Assembly (NCBI RefSeq): GCF_021018805.1
Contig: NC_086247.1
Span: 120,887,094 to 120,951,093 of the forward strand
Direction: 5' to 3'
Length of the DNA stretch: 64,000 nucleotides
Source: Prinia subflava
Lineage: Eukaryota > Chordata > Aves > Passeriformes > Cisticolidae
The notes under the pieces were generated by a model. The model saw only the letters and a list, made by a program, of their open reading frames with translations, was not told where the DNA came from and ran no database searches. Of this stretch, positions 1-14,499 are shown piece by piece (position 1 is the first letter of the stretch; every line of letters starts with the position of its first letter). Made by a program: the position numbers and the translations under genes.

Positions 1-3000
1 AATTTTTCTTCCATAAATCATAAACCCCTGAGTCTTTGCAATCTTGTAATGGTCTTGTAATCCAAGCCCCTGCTTACATTACTTTATCTTTATGAAGGTG
101 ATAAAGAAAACATAACATAGTGTACTTGATTATAAATTATAATTTTATAAGAATCAAAAAATGCAAACTTGCAAAGCTTTTGTTCATGCTTAGATTTTCA
201 CATGCTTAACTGCCAGCAGATGTTCAATGATCAATAAAACTCAATTTATATACATTATTCTGAAGCATCCTTGATCATAAATACAGGCTGGGAATGTCTA
301 ACTTCTCTCTGAGTAAGAAAGATGATACTAGGCTACAAGGTTGCAGTATGGGATTCTACTGTGGTAAGTTTTACTTCAGCTCTAGCAATAAAACACTTCT
401 TGATTTTCATTGAGTCTGCTGGGACAGAATCCATGGTTTAGAACCTAAACTGTAGCTTTATGGAAACAGCAAGTGGCTAAAACTAACTTCAGCACTGCCA
501 GGCAAAGATCTTGCTTATTGTGGTAAGCTAAACATACCCAGAGGCTATAGGCTTTATACCAAGGTGTCCCTGAATTGTGGTATTTACATTTGCAATGACA
601 AACAAACACACCTTTTTTGGGGAGTGACCACTGATTCACACAGAGATTGGGAAAGCAGGTCCAAAGGTGTTAATTTCAGAACTGATTCTCCAAAGCAAAC
701 ACTGGGAGTGTAGGACAATGCATGTGAGCTCATACCCATCTCAAGAGTAGGACTGGAAGAACAAACTCCTCTGAAACCAGATGCCCGTCAGATGAAATAG
801 AGGATGGTTCAAAGTGGAGCAAGAAGGACCAGTTTTATGCACTTCATGTGTTAAATAAGAAAAGATGAAATGAACAACAGAGGCAAAACAGGTAATATGA
901 CATACTGTCTTTGTCTTTCTTGTCCTTTCACTGCACTTTGTCCACAGAAGTAGCAAAACCAGCAGAATTAAACAAGACTGACAAGAGGCCAGCCCATTTC
1001 CCCAGATGCAGTTATTTTGGTGCTGAAACTACAATTTCTGTTTTTCCTCATCTCTGCACTTTACTCCCTGCCTTGGATACGGAAGGGGCATTTGACCAGT
1101 CAGGGGTTTTAACTTTGCTTACACATTTGCCAGATTCCTGTTCCTTCAGCGTGCAAAGCCAGCTCTGAGGTTGATGCTGCCCATCCCCTTCCAGCACGGA
1201 CGTTGCTCCACTGCGTCAGTGAAGAATTTGCATTCAGGAGAAACAGGTTAGGCCAGACACTTTCCAACTGTAAGCTCCTATAAGAACAATCGTGTATAGT
1301 TACAACCCCCAGGTCATTTTTCAAAGTTCCTTCTTTCTGTAAACTCCAAATTATTTTTTCAAATATAATCTCAAATTACGTTCTCTTTTGTTGAAACACT
1401 TCCCCTTCATTGGTAGCTGCCATTTAAATTAAAAAGAAACCAGCCTGCAGGATTGGTCTATAAATCTTTGCAACTGCCTTACATGGTGGAGAAACTAGCC
1501 TGATAATTATTTTACTTTGCTACTTAAAGCTGTTTTTTAGATACAACACAGCTTATGTTACCCTTGGTTAAGACTAAGCCTATGAGAGCACAACCATGAA
1601 ATTTTTGGCTGTAAATTTTCTTAGTTTAAGACTCCTTTGAAACATGATGAATTGTGGAGCTCAGAGACACTCTTACTGAGATGTTTATTTTTGTCATAAA
1701 ATCTCCTGAAAGGGTGTATGTTGTAATTTTTGGTTAAGTCGCTCATGTACAGGCAGTGTCTGTATCCGGTTCTACATAATATCTGTCAACAAATTCATTA
1801 CTGATGGTGAAAAGAATTTTCTGCCAACACATTTTTTTTTTCTGGCTTATCCAGCTACAACCCCTCTTTCTTTTCAAAAGTTGTCCTGATTCAGAATTCA
1901 CAAACTCAGTTGGCACTTTACTGCTAACAGTAGTGGGATTTTAATTGGATTCCTACTCATTCTGTGCCCTGAGACAGCACTGCTGGGGTTTTCCTGATCA
2001 TTTGGTGATGTACTGCTCCGATGTTTGTACCTAACCCGCCTCGAGAGGCTGTGGTATAAGTTTTTTCTATGTAATACTCCTGCCAAACAGTCTCCTGAGC
2101 CTCCCCACACGCTATCACATTGATAAGAGCTTTCACACTGAAATGAAAAACACATCCTTTCCCAAAAGCACCAGCATATGTTCTTGCTGGAGCAGTCTGA
2201 AGGCAAACACACGGATGTCATGACACCCTTGAGACTGTGACCTCGTTTCTGAGAAATGCACTGCAGAAAGTTAATACAAAGAGGGAAGCTCCCCAAGTGA
2301 AACCCCAAGTTTCTGTGTAGAGAAGGTCTTGCTGCTGGTTCAGCAGGCACCCCTCCTCCTGTGGCATTTGTGCTGAACCAGCACCCCAAAATGTGAGGAG
2401 ACACTTTTTAAGATATGCCATCTTCAACTTGCTGCTTGCTAAATGTCTCCTTATGTCACAGTCATTTACAGAACTCCTACAAGCACTGCATGTGTATGTG
2501 TGTGTGTTGTTGGTATCCATTTAATATGCATACACAAATAATAAAAAAAAAATTAGAGTGCCTTTTCATAAGTCATTTTTTAAGGGAAAAATACATCTTT
2601 GAGATATTTTTATTTAACAATTCTTATTAAAACAAACTTAGTTTTACACTTGACAGAATTTGGTCAAGTTTCACTTCAAGAATTATGTATCTCATCTTCT
2701 CACATGTGTAGCTTTCACTGGTTGAACTGAGCAGGAGTTATGGACATAATTCTTGGTGAGAACACAGCTGACAGAGACAGTACATGGAGCCAAGTGAAGA
2801 AATATGATTTTCACCATAATAATAATTTCTAGGTGTTCTGGTAAACATCTGGAAGCTGTAGTTTGGATGTAAAGATTTTGCTTGTATTTTTAAAGGCACG
2901 CTTCTTTGAATATTTTGCCAATTCTGCACATTTCGCTATTGATCTGTATGCACCAGCGCACTTGAAACAGACTTTTCCATTGAGCTGTATTCCCAGAACA

Positions 3001-6000
3001 ATGCCAATGCCACTCGTGCAGTTTGTGTCCCAGGGCTGGGCTCTCTCCTTGCCCTCGGCTCCAGGTGCGTGCGGCCATGCGTCACAGCTGGCACCCTGTG
3101 CCTCCCTGGGCTCTGCGGGACCTTCCTGTGCAAATAAGGGCTGATAAACGGGCACTTTGTATTGTGCCAGTGGAAGGGGTTTGTTAGCATTTCCTTTGAT
3201 CATTTCGTAAGGGAACTTCTGTTATTTACCTAGGAGGCACTCACAGTAATATGTTCATTTACTAAGTCGGCACATAAACGTTGGAGCTGCATTGCCTCCG
3301 AACTGTGGATGTGCTAAATGCTCCATGTGTCTGGAAAAAGTCACACCGGGGAGAGATGTGCCATCTGCAAATCATTTTCTGAAAAACTCCAAAGAGTAAG
3401 GGACTCTCATTCGAAAAAGCTTTTATTTGAGAAATCAATGTGTCCTTCTTTTGATCCTGAATTGCCTTGGGCAGAAACATTTGAGCTTCCCCTTTGGAAA
3501 AATACTTATTTTACACAGCTGTCTAATGTTTTGATGGTGAAATTCATTCTCTGCTCTGGTAAAAATTCTAGTGATAAGGGGAAGAAAGAGTGTAAACTTC
3601 AAAGACAAAAATGACAGAGGTCTTCCTTTCCAGGCCTTTTAGTGTATAGTCTATAAATCCTCCCAATTTCTCCAATAAAGGTGGTTGAGTCCCCAGATAG
3701 GTGCTGCTGTCACTCATGTAGTCTTTGAACACAACCCCATGAGCTGTGTATGGAGGGAGGCAGAGGTGACCTGACCTTACTGCCAGTGCCCCTCATTGCT
3801 GAGATGCTTCTTCCCTCATCCTGGTGGTTGGGTAGTGGGGACAGCCCAGTGAGCAAAACATTTGCTGTTTCCTTGGCCCTTAACTGGACCTCTTAATTGC
3901 TGAATCAGTATTCTGGTATCACCTGAAGTCCCTGCTTTGTGCTCTGCTTTGAACAAATTTAGCACTTTTGGTCTCTGTGCCAGTGCAAGTCATGCGTGCA
4001 GGGCATTCTACAAACCATGGCTTGGGAATTCAGCATCTTTCCTTGGCATCTTTACCCTGAACAATTGGCTTCTTAGCACAGAAATTCTCTATTGGATTCT
4101 GGGCATCTACACCTGATGGGGGAAACTACATCCTGCTACTTTAAACTGTCCAAATGCCTTCAAAAATTTTCAAGCTTCCTATGAAAAATCGCAAGCAGGT
4201 GACCTTACTGCTCTTATATATCTATTTTATCTTGATGTAATGTCACAGGACTTACTCTTCATCTCACTGGGCTGGCAGACAGCTATGCACAGTTTTCTGA
4301 TGGCTTTAATTTTCTCCTGGGCTCCTGAGTTGAGAAGATCTATGGCTGATCCTGCTGGATGCTAGACCTGGCACAAAGGTGGGTGTACAAGGAAACTGGA
4401 GCCAGCAGCAGAACTGAGAAGAGGGAAAAGGATCTTCCCTTTTTGGCACCAGGAGCAATCATATTTGATCTAATCATGTTGTGTGTCTTCACACTAAGAT
4501 CTGGGGCCTTCTGTAGTCAGTGGGGGAATTAAGTCCTTTGGACAATGACTAGGAAGCACAAGTTGTCTGTGCCAGCAGGTCCTATGCTCATCACATGGAG
4601 ATAGTCTTTTCAGAGCATCATCAAAATAAAGAGAGGATTTTTACTTTTGGACTTCCCCAACTGTCCAAAAGATTGGAGGACAGAGACCTATTGTACTAAT
4701 GACTCAAATAAAAATTTAAAAGACTTCTCTAGCTGAAACTTTTCATTTGTTTGAGGTTAATGTCATTGCCAATAGAGCCAAATAAACAATACATGCTTCT
4801 CTCAGTCCCCAGGATCTCTATTTGCAGTATTGCAATGCAGAAGATTCAGAGGCAGAATAACAAATTACAGTTTGCCAGTACAAAGTGTTACTCTCTTTTT
4901 CAGACAGCATTCAGATTTTTTGCAAACAGCATTAGAAAGGCCATTTACAAATCTGTAAAATGTGTAAAATGTGTAAAATCTGTAACCTGTAAGTAATATG
5001 TACCTGTAAGTTACCTGCATTTGTCCCCTTGAGAAGGCCTGAAAATAAAAAGAAGGCAATACTGATTGTGGTAGAAAATAGACACTCCAAACCAATGAGG
5101 ATTTATTTATAAAACAGATTTCAAGTTGTTCTGGACTCATACAGCCTCCTATAGCTTCACCTCGGGACATCAGATGGCTTCATTTCCTGGCATGGAGATT
5201 AGCTGGCTGACTCTCTCAGTAAGAACATTTGATCTGAACTCCCAAACATCCTGATTCAGAGCAAAAAGCACTCCACAGAACACATGTATTCTGCAAAATG
5301 GGGAGATTAGCAATATGGTCCCCACTGTGTGAACTGCCATCGTGCTGATCACAGTGTCCTGATATGCTGGAGTGGCTTCTGGAGCAAAAGAAGTTAGGAA
5401 CACAGCTGACCTTGCTGAAGGTTCATTCTGGCACCCTTGAGCAGGAACATTTTGAGACATGCTTAACCATGGGTTTCTGAGACCTGCCTGAAGCACACCT
5501 CCATTGCAGCTATATCCTGTTTAAATCTTCAGATGGCTCTTCCTTATGAGCACCTGGCAATACATTTGAACTTTTAACATTTTACTTTAAAATTTGCAAT
5601 CAGTGAAAAATGCATCTCTTTACTGTGTCCTTGCTAGCCACCTTTCAGAAAGGTGGGGAGCTTCCAAAGTTTGTTTTACAATACTGCCAGACAACCCCTT
5701 CCAAGAAGACAAATTTCCAATATGACCTCATTTGAATACCATTCCAATTTCCAATTTCTGTTGAGATCACATATTTCAGTGTTTGCTTATTGGAAGTTTG
5801 GGGATTTGCCTGCAGTTATGTTTGGTATTTCATTTTTCTGCAACAGAAAGAAATGGGGTGGGGTAAAGGACATACTTGGCAGCAAGAACTCCTTTCCAAA
5901 ACATAGCTTGTGGTAGGAAGTGCCTGGCCCTGAGCATGCCTTGAGAAGCAATCCCCTTGGGGTGATGCTATATCACTTTATATGAGTCTGGTTCTTCTGT

Positions 6001-8785
6001 AGCAGCATCTTTACTTTGTCTCACTTTTTGTCTCACACCCAACCTTAATGGCAGAGGAACGAAATGGTTTATTCAGCAAGATTTACAGCAAGAATTCTAG
6101 TTATGAGATCAGAAACAAAAGGCTGCAGGTAGGGTAGGCGTGAAATACGATTCCAGCCAAAGTGTAAACACTGGATATCTTGGCAGCTGCCTTTTCCAGT
6201 TTACTTGGAAGACTTGAGATATTTTTTGTGTCAGAACTGGGACTGCTATCTCCCAGCAGCACCCTGATTTCTGAGGGTTTGGGGAAGGCTGGTCTGGGAA
6301 TTGTCACTCGTGTTGCTGCCATGCCTTGGACTCTCCTCTCCTGGGCAGGAATTTCTCTGCTGCTGTACCAGATCTGGATGGCCTGACTTACATCCACCAA
6401 CTCCCACATGTGCACAAGCAGCTGATTTTTCTTTCTGTCTCCCTCGTTTACTTTGCATTCTGCTTCCTGGTTCATATTTGCTACTGGCACAGTCTCAGAT
6501 ACACTCCACTTGCCACGCGGGCTGGTTCACATGCCCTGCTCTGGGCTACACAGGCAGCCACCCATGGCAGCTTTGTTTCAGCCTGGGAAGCTGAAGAGCA
6601 AGCTCTGCTGTGCTCGGCTCATACCCAACCCACCTGGGGGGTGATTCCATTTTCACCCAATCTAAACTCTTACCTTATACATTTAAACTGGAGCTGCAGC
6701 TACTGCCATCTGATATTTGATACTGTAGAGGATATCAGCTGTACACATGCTCTGTAAAGTTCACAAAATCGTACTGTGGCACAGGACCAGCTCTTGATGA
6801 AGCCCATATGTACCACACGAGCATACCAGCTGATAAACCTGGTGACAAAGGTACTTTGTCCAAACTCCTGATGGTCTTAGAGGTCCTGCCATCCAGCTTT
6901 CCCAAACCACAACAGCAACACAAAGCACTGCACCATGGATATTGTCCAGGTGTCTTCACCATGCAGCACAAAACCTTTTGAGCCTTGTTCTCACTGGAGA
7001 CCCTAGGTGAGGATACACAGTGTGCCTGCTCAAAAGCTCTGAGAACGCTCTTAGTAGTTTCTCTCCACAATCAAGCTCTCTCCTTCCCTCCTCTATCAAA
7101 TTTTTTCCACTCTGCAAATATGCTGGCACATCTTGGCACAGCTATTTGTGCAGCAACATGGTGACCCGGATCAGGGAACTGATCTGAGGTAAAAATAACT
7201 CAGCAAAAGAAAAGGTTATTTTTAACCCAGCTGAGTTCCCCAGGCCAGTTTTAGAGGCAGTTGAAGTGCCATGGGGAGGATGCAGCACGGGACCCACAGA
7301 GAGTGGCAGTGGTGAAGGGAGAGGCAGCAGCTGACACTGCTGCTGGGCAACATCTCTGTTATCCCACACTGCAGAATGGACCTGCAGCTGCTGGAGAAAG
7401 TGCATCAGGTAAGCTGGTGACAAAGGCAAGGATATAAGATGTTGTTCAGCCAGCCTGGGCAGGGAAAGCATGTCTGGGAGGTGTACATAGGGTTTTCACC
7501 ACCCCTTGCTCCCTTGAACTCAGCTGCCATGGCAGTGATGGTGAGTGTGTTAGTAGCAGTAATAGTCTGAAGATGCCCAGTACCTGTGTATGCAGACAAA
7601 TAAAGAAAAAAGTCTCTTGTGCTGTCAGTGCTCCTTTTCTTCCACTGCAGATGGTGAAACATAAAACTTATACTTCCCCACAGTCTCACATTTCTGAGAA
7701 CTTCATAATACTTATGGACAATCACTAGATCTGCAAGACTTGGAAGAGAAGAATGTCCAGATTGTTTCTCCACATTGATAGAAATCAGGACTAGCTTTGG
7801 ACACTGATTTACACCTGTTTGAAACTGATGTGGGTAATGGGAAAGACCAGGAGTGCTGGCAGAAGGGATCCTCACTTCCACTTCTGCTGGTGCATTTGTG
7901 TATGTTGCTTTTCGGGAGCTCAGAGATAGCTGGCTGCAAACATCCTTCCCCTTCAACTTTGGATACACTGTTAATGAAGTGATTTTCATCTGATATATCT
8001 AACAGGCAGGTATTTCCTTCCTGCCCTTCCCCTTGCTCTTTTGGAATGACTACACAGCTTCTTTTTGGCATATGTACTTTATATACTGTGTTCAAAGAAC
8101 AGTATAAGAGCAACAGCATGACAGGCAACCCATAAAACTTGAAAGGGCTGCTCACATCACCCTGTGTGTCGAGCTAATGTTACCCTCCAGCCACATGCAA
8201 CCATTCATTATATGTAGCAACCATTAAAAACTGCTATAAAATGCTTTGTAAAAAATAGGCTTGCCTTAGCAAGGGATGGCACAGATAATATAAAATATAA
8301 GGGTCCCTCTCTTCACTGCCTGCTGCAGTATTATTGCATATGGAAGTATACCATATTACTGTAAATATAATATATATGTATTTGCAAATGTACAGTATTA
8401 CAGGATATTTATCCTCAGAAAATGAGCCACTTCTTTTTTAAAGTAGTAGGCAAAGATCTCTAGCTTTTTCTGTTGTACCAAAACTAAATGGGTTTCAATG
8501 GGGTTTCTTCAAAACTGTAGAAGAATGAAAGCATCTGTAGGTTTTAGAAAGTGGGCTCCTTTCAGAAGATACAGGCATAAACGAAGACTTGGAAAATAAT
8601 ATTGAAAAACTGCTGCTTTGTATGGCAAAGGGAAATGTGCGTGATCACTTCACTAGTAGGTGAAATTTATTATGGCAGCTATTGCAAAACCAGATGTTGG
8701 AACACACTGTTTTCATATGAATATGAAATATTTGAATTTTTTACAAGGTATTGATAATATCTATTACCTCAACAGCTCAGGCATT
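1..8785. other. AT-rich intergenic DNA, no gene recognised
   Basis: I read this stretch on both strands and found no open frame with the composition or motifs of a conserved protein. The longest frames (168 aa at 1898-2404 minus, 194 aa at 7405-7989 minus, 143 aa at 6326-6757 plus) are low in recognisable domains and have no convincing splice or start context. There is no recognisable recent CR1 or LTR. A short A-rich run (about 2541-2551) and a TG-rich run (about 2493-2510) are the only simple repeats noticed. By synteny with mammals this would be the flank of mir-148a facing NFE2L3, but nothing here proves that. Confidence 0.5.
4953..5015 (+). repeat. Short imperfect tandem repeat, TGTAAAATG-like unit
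   Basis: A roughly 9-10 bp motif (TGTAAAATG and relatives) recurs about three times, then grades into TGTAACCTGTAAG and a second TACCTGTAAGTTACC copy. It is a small local expansion inside AT-rich DNA, with no sign of function. Confidence 0.6.
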
Positions 8786-8787
8786 TC

Positions 8788-10045
8788 CAAATGAACAGAG
8801 GTACAGACAATAAGGCCTGTAGGGACCTGTGAAAATCATCTAGTTCTTATACCTGTGCCTCAGTGGTTTACATAAATGAGTCATAAAAGCTTCCAGCTCA
8901 GTATTTAGAGTCTGAAGAACCTTTAGAGTCAGAAAAAGTTTTTTCTAATGCTTAATTTAATTCTTCATTTTAAGCCCCATGATTATTTGTCGTGTCCTAC
9001 ATGGACATGGGAAACAGATCATTCCTTTTCATAGTGTTTCATAAAGTACTTCATGACTGTTATTTTGTTCCTCAGGTTTCTTTCCTCTAGATGAAACGTT
9101 CCCAATTTTAAGATCTCCAAACTCAACTCTTCTCCATTGGTCTATATGTTTCTTGAAATGCAGTTCCTAAAACTGAACACAGACCTCCAGCTGAGGTTTT
9201 AGTAATGCTGAGTTGAGTGGAATGTGTGTTCTGCAGACAATAATTACCTTTATCCATCCCACAGTAATATTTATCTTTTTCATAACAGTGGGTCCTTGCC
9301 GACTTCTATTCAAGTTGTGATCTACAACAAGCCCCAGATCCTTTTCTGCAGAATTCTTCCCTACACAGTTAATCCTTATCCTTTCTTTGTGCAGTTAATC
9401 ACTATTGTCTTAATCATTTTGCAGTTGCAAAATCTTGTTATTTGATTCCATCTTATTTCTAGGTAACCTCTTTAGTTTGCTGAGATCCTTTATAGTTCTC
9501 CTCCTTCCTTCCAGCCTTACAGGTGTGCATCTATAATATTCATGCATGCAGTTTCCACCTCACAAATAAAAATGATGAAAAGTACTTTAAGACCCTCTGC
9601 AGAACTACTAAATGCTTCCTGAGTAGTTTTTGGTCCAATTCTGTCCCTACTTTTTGGCAAGTTGCTGTTGTTGTTGTTGTCTTTTTTTTTTTTTTTTTTT
9701 CCTCCACTGGGTGGTTTTTATCTTTCTGTTTTATTTTGTATGTTTGTTTTTTGGTTTGGTTTGATTTGTGGTTTTGGTTTTGTTTACTTAACTGCCCCTT
9801 TTAGGGAGTTTTTGCTAAAGCCATGAGATATTCCTTCTCCCTGTTCATATGGCTTACCCACCACAAAAAATTTAGTTGCTTTGGTCCTATTTGTCCTTTA
9901 CAAATCATTGACAGCTATTATTTATCTCACTTTTTTATTTAACTGACTGTAAATAATTCCAATATTTTTCTGGGAATTGAATTTTTGCTGACCCCATTAT
10001 TCCTTTTAGCCTTTTTTTTAGACAGTCATGTCTCTCTCTCCCTTT
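8788..10045 (-). mobile_element. Ancient CR1-family LINE, 3' portion
   Basis: Read on the minus strand this is a heavily diverged CR1/L3-type non-LTR retrotransposon. The end near 8790-8830 (GGGACCTGTGAAAATCATCTAG on the plus strand, interrupted) is a decayed CR1 3' terminus. Further in, blocks such as the one around 9140-9240 (CTGAACACAGACCTCCAGCTGAGG-like) and the one at 9325-9350 (CCCCAGATCCTTTTCTGCAG) match the conserved reverse-strand text of sauropsid CR1 elements as I remember them. Around 9893-10000 (TTTACAAATCATTGACAGC) the match continues into the reverse-transcriptase end. The copy is about 1.25 kb, 5'-truncated, with no intact frame. A poly(T)/TTG tract interrupts it at 9662-9700. 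Family assignment is from memory; subfamily cannot be given. Confidence 0.65.
9662..9700. repeat. (TTG)n followed by 19-nt poly(T)
   Basis: Six TTG-type triplets run straight into a pure T19 tract at 9682-9700, followed to about 9790 by TTTG/TTTTGG-rich sequence. It sits within the old CR1 copy and may be a later insertion tail or slippage product. Confidence 0.85.
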
Positions 10046-13000
10046 GTGATGCCCAAGCAAAAAAATGCAAGTAGCTATTTAGTGTCAGGGAACAAATCTG
10101 TTACACAATCCAAATTATGTTTTCCTCTGATGATGACACATCACACAAACTTTTTCATCCTTCTGTGATCAGACTACACTGCATAGTTAGTAAAGAACTG
10201 GGAAAATGATATATTTTTTCCAGTGTTGGAAAAATATATAAATACATATATAAATATATAAAATATACACATACGTATTTACATATAAATATATAAAATC
10301 TTCTGACCACAAGTTTGCAGACACTAGGCTTCATTTCAATTGTCATTTAATAAGCAAAACTTTTAGCAGACTCTGCTAAGTACATTTGCTTTCTGAGTAT
10401 AGAGATGTTAGTGCACCATGACCCACTGAACAACTTGAAGTGGACATTACTTGGGCAATTTACCTTTGCTCTTTTCTGCTGCATCTCCTGTTGAAACAAA
10501 GCTGCACAGGCATTTTCAGTATCTCCACGTTCAGCAGGATTATTTCACTGCCACAAAACTGACTCTTCTTATATCTAATTTGAAGTCAGGTTTTCCTCCT
10601 CTTTCCGTTCTCTAGCTACAAGTTGCAGTATCTGACATTCCTGTGTTAAGAATATACATTAAATGAATAAAGTCCTTCTGGGACTGTCTGGGCAGTTTAC
10701 AGGAAACAATGGATTGAGAGGTAATTCACTCTTGTGATGCACCACAGGTGAAGCTCTGATCTAAACAGAGCCTAGAGAAGTTTCACCACTGGCATGACAA
10801 GAATCAGAATTTAACCCTAAGCAATTTTTTTTTTTTTTAATTAATGGCAAAATAAAAATACTGGTTTGAAACATTATTCACCACTTATCCTTAGTGCAAA
10901 GACAGATGTGCACTCCACCTCTCAAAAATTGTATACAAATTTCCTCCTTCCAAGGGAGCGGTGCTTGGCAGGTGTCCAATTATCAACATTTTCCCTTTGA
11001 AAATTATTGATTAGATGGCTCTAACAACTGATAAATCCTCAATTTTTCAAGTCAAATTTTGTCTTTGTTTAGGGGCCAAAAGAAAGATTAGGAAACATTC
11101 TTGTCTTGGGATAAAGAAAAATGATAATGTTTAGGTGGAGGGAAGCAGATAACAGTCAAAGGAATATGTAAGGCATCTGGTTTTCATATTCTACAATTTT
11201 TTATAGCACATGACTATTTTCTGATTAAAAAAACACCTCATAGCAAACCAAAAGAGAAATAGGCAAGAGCCTTTACATACAGCAAAGTTTAAAATAAATT
11301 AACTGAACAAAGTAACTGGTGTATCACCTCTATGAGAACAAGTAGTTTTCCCTTTGTTTTTATTTTCTAAACTGAGTACAAGGTTATTTGCTTCTTTCTC
11401 CTTTTTTTGTTTCCTTTTTTTTTTTTTTACACCACAGTAGAGGTACTATGTTCTCAGGGACTCTATAAAGAAAAATTTATAGCTTCTGTTTCGCTTTGAT
11501 TTCTTTACCCTCCTCACCTCATTGTGGATGGGAGCACAATGGCAGCTGTGTTGGGATGCATCAGCCCTGAGACTGGATGTTCCCAAGCACCGTGTGTACA
11601 ATCCCAGCTGTGGAGTACATCAACAGGCAACCCACTGTCCTGGTTTTAATGGTGTGCTCTGAAGTTTTGAGCATGCAATCCCTTTTGTGATTTTGCATTG
11701 TTTTGTTAATGTCTGCAAAGTAGAAATGCAGCTTTTTTAGTAGGGAGTACCTTATCTTCTGTGTGCAATAGCTGAATAACTTCACAATGAGACTACTGAC
11801 TTTAATGGCATCTTTCCTCTGGTGCTGCCATCATTCACCCCGACTGTGGTGCAGACAAATGAGTAATGATAACCTAGGTGATTATATAGTTGCTCATAGT
11901 TATGCTGAAGTGGCAAACAGAAATTTAGTTTCTAAGACCAATGTGGGCAGGATAAGATTATTTTTTCCTTGCCGTTTGCTTTTTCTTTGACATCCATCTG
12001 GATAGCTTTCATTCATTTTAAGTCTTTTCTTTATATCTTTCTTGCATTCAGACTTATTTGGCCCTGTATTAAAAAAAAAAAAAATTAAAGTAGGGGTGAT
12101 GGAAGTGCCAATGCTCAATCTTTATTAACATGCTGCCACATGAAATCATAGAAAACTTCTGGGACAGCACAACACAGATGACTCTTGGAAAAGTCTGTAG
12201 AGTCTACTTTGAGTGTCTCACTCAAGATACAGTGTCAAACAACAAATATGAAGTCTCTGAAATGTAGCAGGATTCATGTCTGAGACTTGTGAGTGTCTTT
12301 TTCCACCAAATTCTGATCCCTCTGTTTTGACTTTACCCTCAGAAAAGAGGAATTGTCGTGATATTTTGGGCAATCATGCTTGTAACTAGACATTCATGCA
12401 GTACATTATAATTTACCCACATATTAGTATTGTTGGTCCTCAACACGTATTTTCAAACCATCTATAATAAAGTTGTATTTAAGGAACTTCTGCAGCAGAA
12501 ATTAGCTCTCTCTATAACCTAGGAAACGTGTGCTTTTAATGATGCAGCAGTCAGTGGCTCCTTGGCACAGCCATCTGACACACTCACCCATCAGCAGCTC
12601 TCACTCCCATGGGCTTCCAGGAGCCACGAGCCTCTACCCAGGTCACAGGCAGGATTTGGTTCTGGAGATTCTTTACTAGCCAAAATCAGTTAATGTTTGT
12701 GTAACTCTGTGTGCCAGTCCCTTCACTGATGGCCATCACTGGGTTGGCCAGGTCATGCCTGGGAGAAGTGACAGGGAAGCAAATCTGAAGTTGAAGCAAT
12801 AAGACCTTTCATAGGCAGTGATAAAGTAGAGTTGCTTAATGAGCACAGAACAAGCAGGACCTGCAGGTGAAGCTGAGGGTCCTTAGTCCACTACTGATGA
12901 CAAGAGACACTCCACTCCTTGTTCAAGATGTTTGCACTCAAAAATCACTGCGCATCACTGTTTAATTTCCTTAGTCATGCAGAAGTGTTATGAATCAGCT

Positions 13001-14480
13001 AAAAATGGGAGCATGGTGTGGCAGGGTGTTTTGGGGTGAAAAAAACCCATGACCACCCAAAAGGGAAGGGAAAAGCTGGAAAACACAGCAAAGCTAAGAG
13101 CTTGAGCAGTTCCACTTATCTTGCACCTTGATTTATCTGGTAGATCTTGGCTATCACCTCACATTGCTCTAATTCCTGCACTCCTGCATGTACCTTTAGC
13201 CAGGGAGAGATTCCAAACACCCTTAATCTCATGCAGACTATTAATAAAGATACCAATCCCCACAATGAAGTGATAACGTTGGCTGGTTGAGTCATTGGCC
13301 TTTATCATAAAAGGACATGAGACAGTCATAGACACAGCTTCCAAAGCCAAAGGTCCAGGCAGCAGATTGTTATCATAAAAACTGCTAGAGAGTGGTGTCC
13401 AGAGGGGATCTGGGACACTGCAGAACTAGTGCTCCTCTTTCCCTAAGACAAAGGTGGATTTAGCGAGTCATGGACCTTGGAAATGGTGGCTTTTTTATGT
13501 CATGGTGGATGTGTGTGTGGGAAGAAATCACCATGTTCTTTGACTAATAATAATTTTCTAATTAAGACTGAAATTGTTTGGCCTGACATAACTGTTTTGA
13601 GTAGCTGGGGAGGGAGCAAGATTGGTTTGGAGTGGAAGCAAAACTGAGTCGAAGCAATCTTTCTTGTTCTCTGATTTCTACATTCATTAAGAACATACTG
13701 TGAAGGCAACAGTTGCTGTGGAGAAGGAAAGTGACTGCTCTGAACTGGAATAACAAGTTGTATGATCCAAGATCTCCTGAAGAGCATAACAAAGACTATC
13801 TGTCTTGGTAAAACATAGACTTTACACAGCATGAAAGGTCCTCAGTCTTTGCTTTGACAGATCACGCAAAGATAAAAATAAATGATATTTAAAAAAAAAA
13901 AATAAAAGTGTTACTAAGATACCAATCATTCAGTGGAGGGCAAATCAGAACTCAGGGAGTCTGTAGGTAATGATAATTATAGTGTTGAGTAAACATGTGA
14001 ATCAGGCTGCCAGTAATCCTTCCATTAGCTGGGGAAGTCAGGGTGAGATGCCTGGTTCCAAAAGAAAATTTGGTTTCTATTGGATTGTTTTATTGTAGAC
14101 TTCTTGCTGCTATACATATACAAAACACAATCCTTTTCCTGGGAGGGAGAACTCCTCAGCCTTTATTAATGTGTTTGCCCAAATGGCTTCACAGCTGGGA
14201 TTTTTCCTCACTGCAAGACCCAAATCTGCTGTGCTGCCAACAAAACTCACTTCTTTTTGTCCTACCAGCTTCCAATGGACCACCACCCTCCCTGCTTATG
14301 CACTGGAAGTCTGATGTCATGCCCTTCATCATTCCCCTTTAGAAGGAGGCATCCCAGTGGCTCCCACCATTCTTCCCTTCTTGAAGGGAAGGATGTTCCC
14401 TTCACTTTTGTTGATTCTGTTTACTTCTCTCTAATTCACCTGTGTTTTTAAATATGCCTGGAGTTGTAAATGGGACTTCT
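10046..14480. other. AT-rich intergenic DNA between two old CR1 copies
   Basis: No protein-coding gene or recent transposon was recognised. The segment holds an AT dinucleotide-rich patch (about 10225-10300), short homopolymers (T runs near 11410-11430, A runs near 12070 and 13890) and small ORFs of 60-110 aa with no recognisable features. Very old CR1-derived sequence may continue here but is too decayed for me to call. Confidence 0.45.
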
Positions 14481-14499
14481 GCTGAAATTTCCCAATCCC

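Noticed and set aside
3318..3440. Zinc-finger-like HTGER...CAIC text in a plus-strand frame
   Set aside because: The spacing does not fit a C2H2 finger (the expected distance to Phe and the second His pair is wrong), there is no second finger, and the frame is short.
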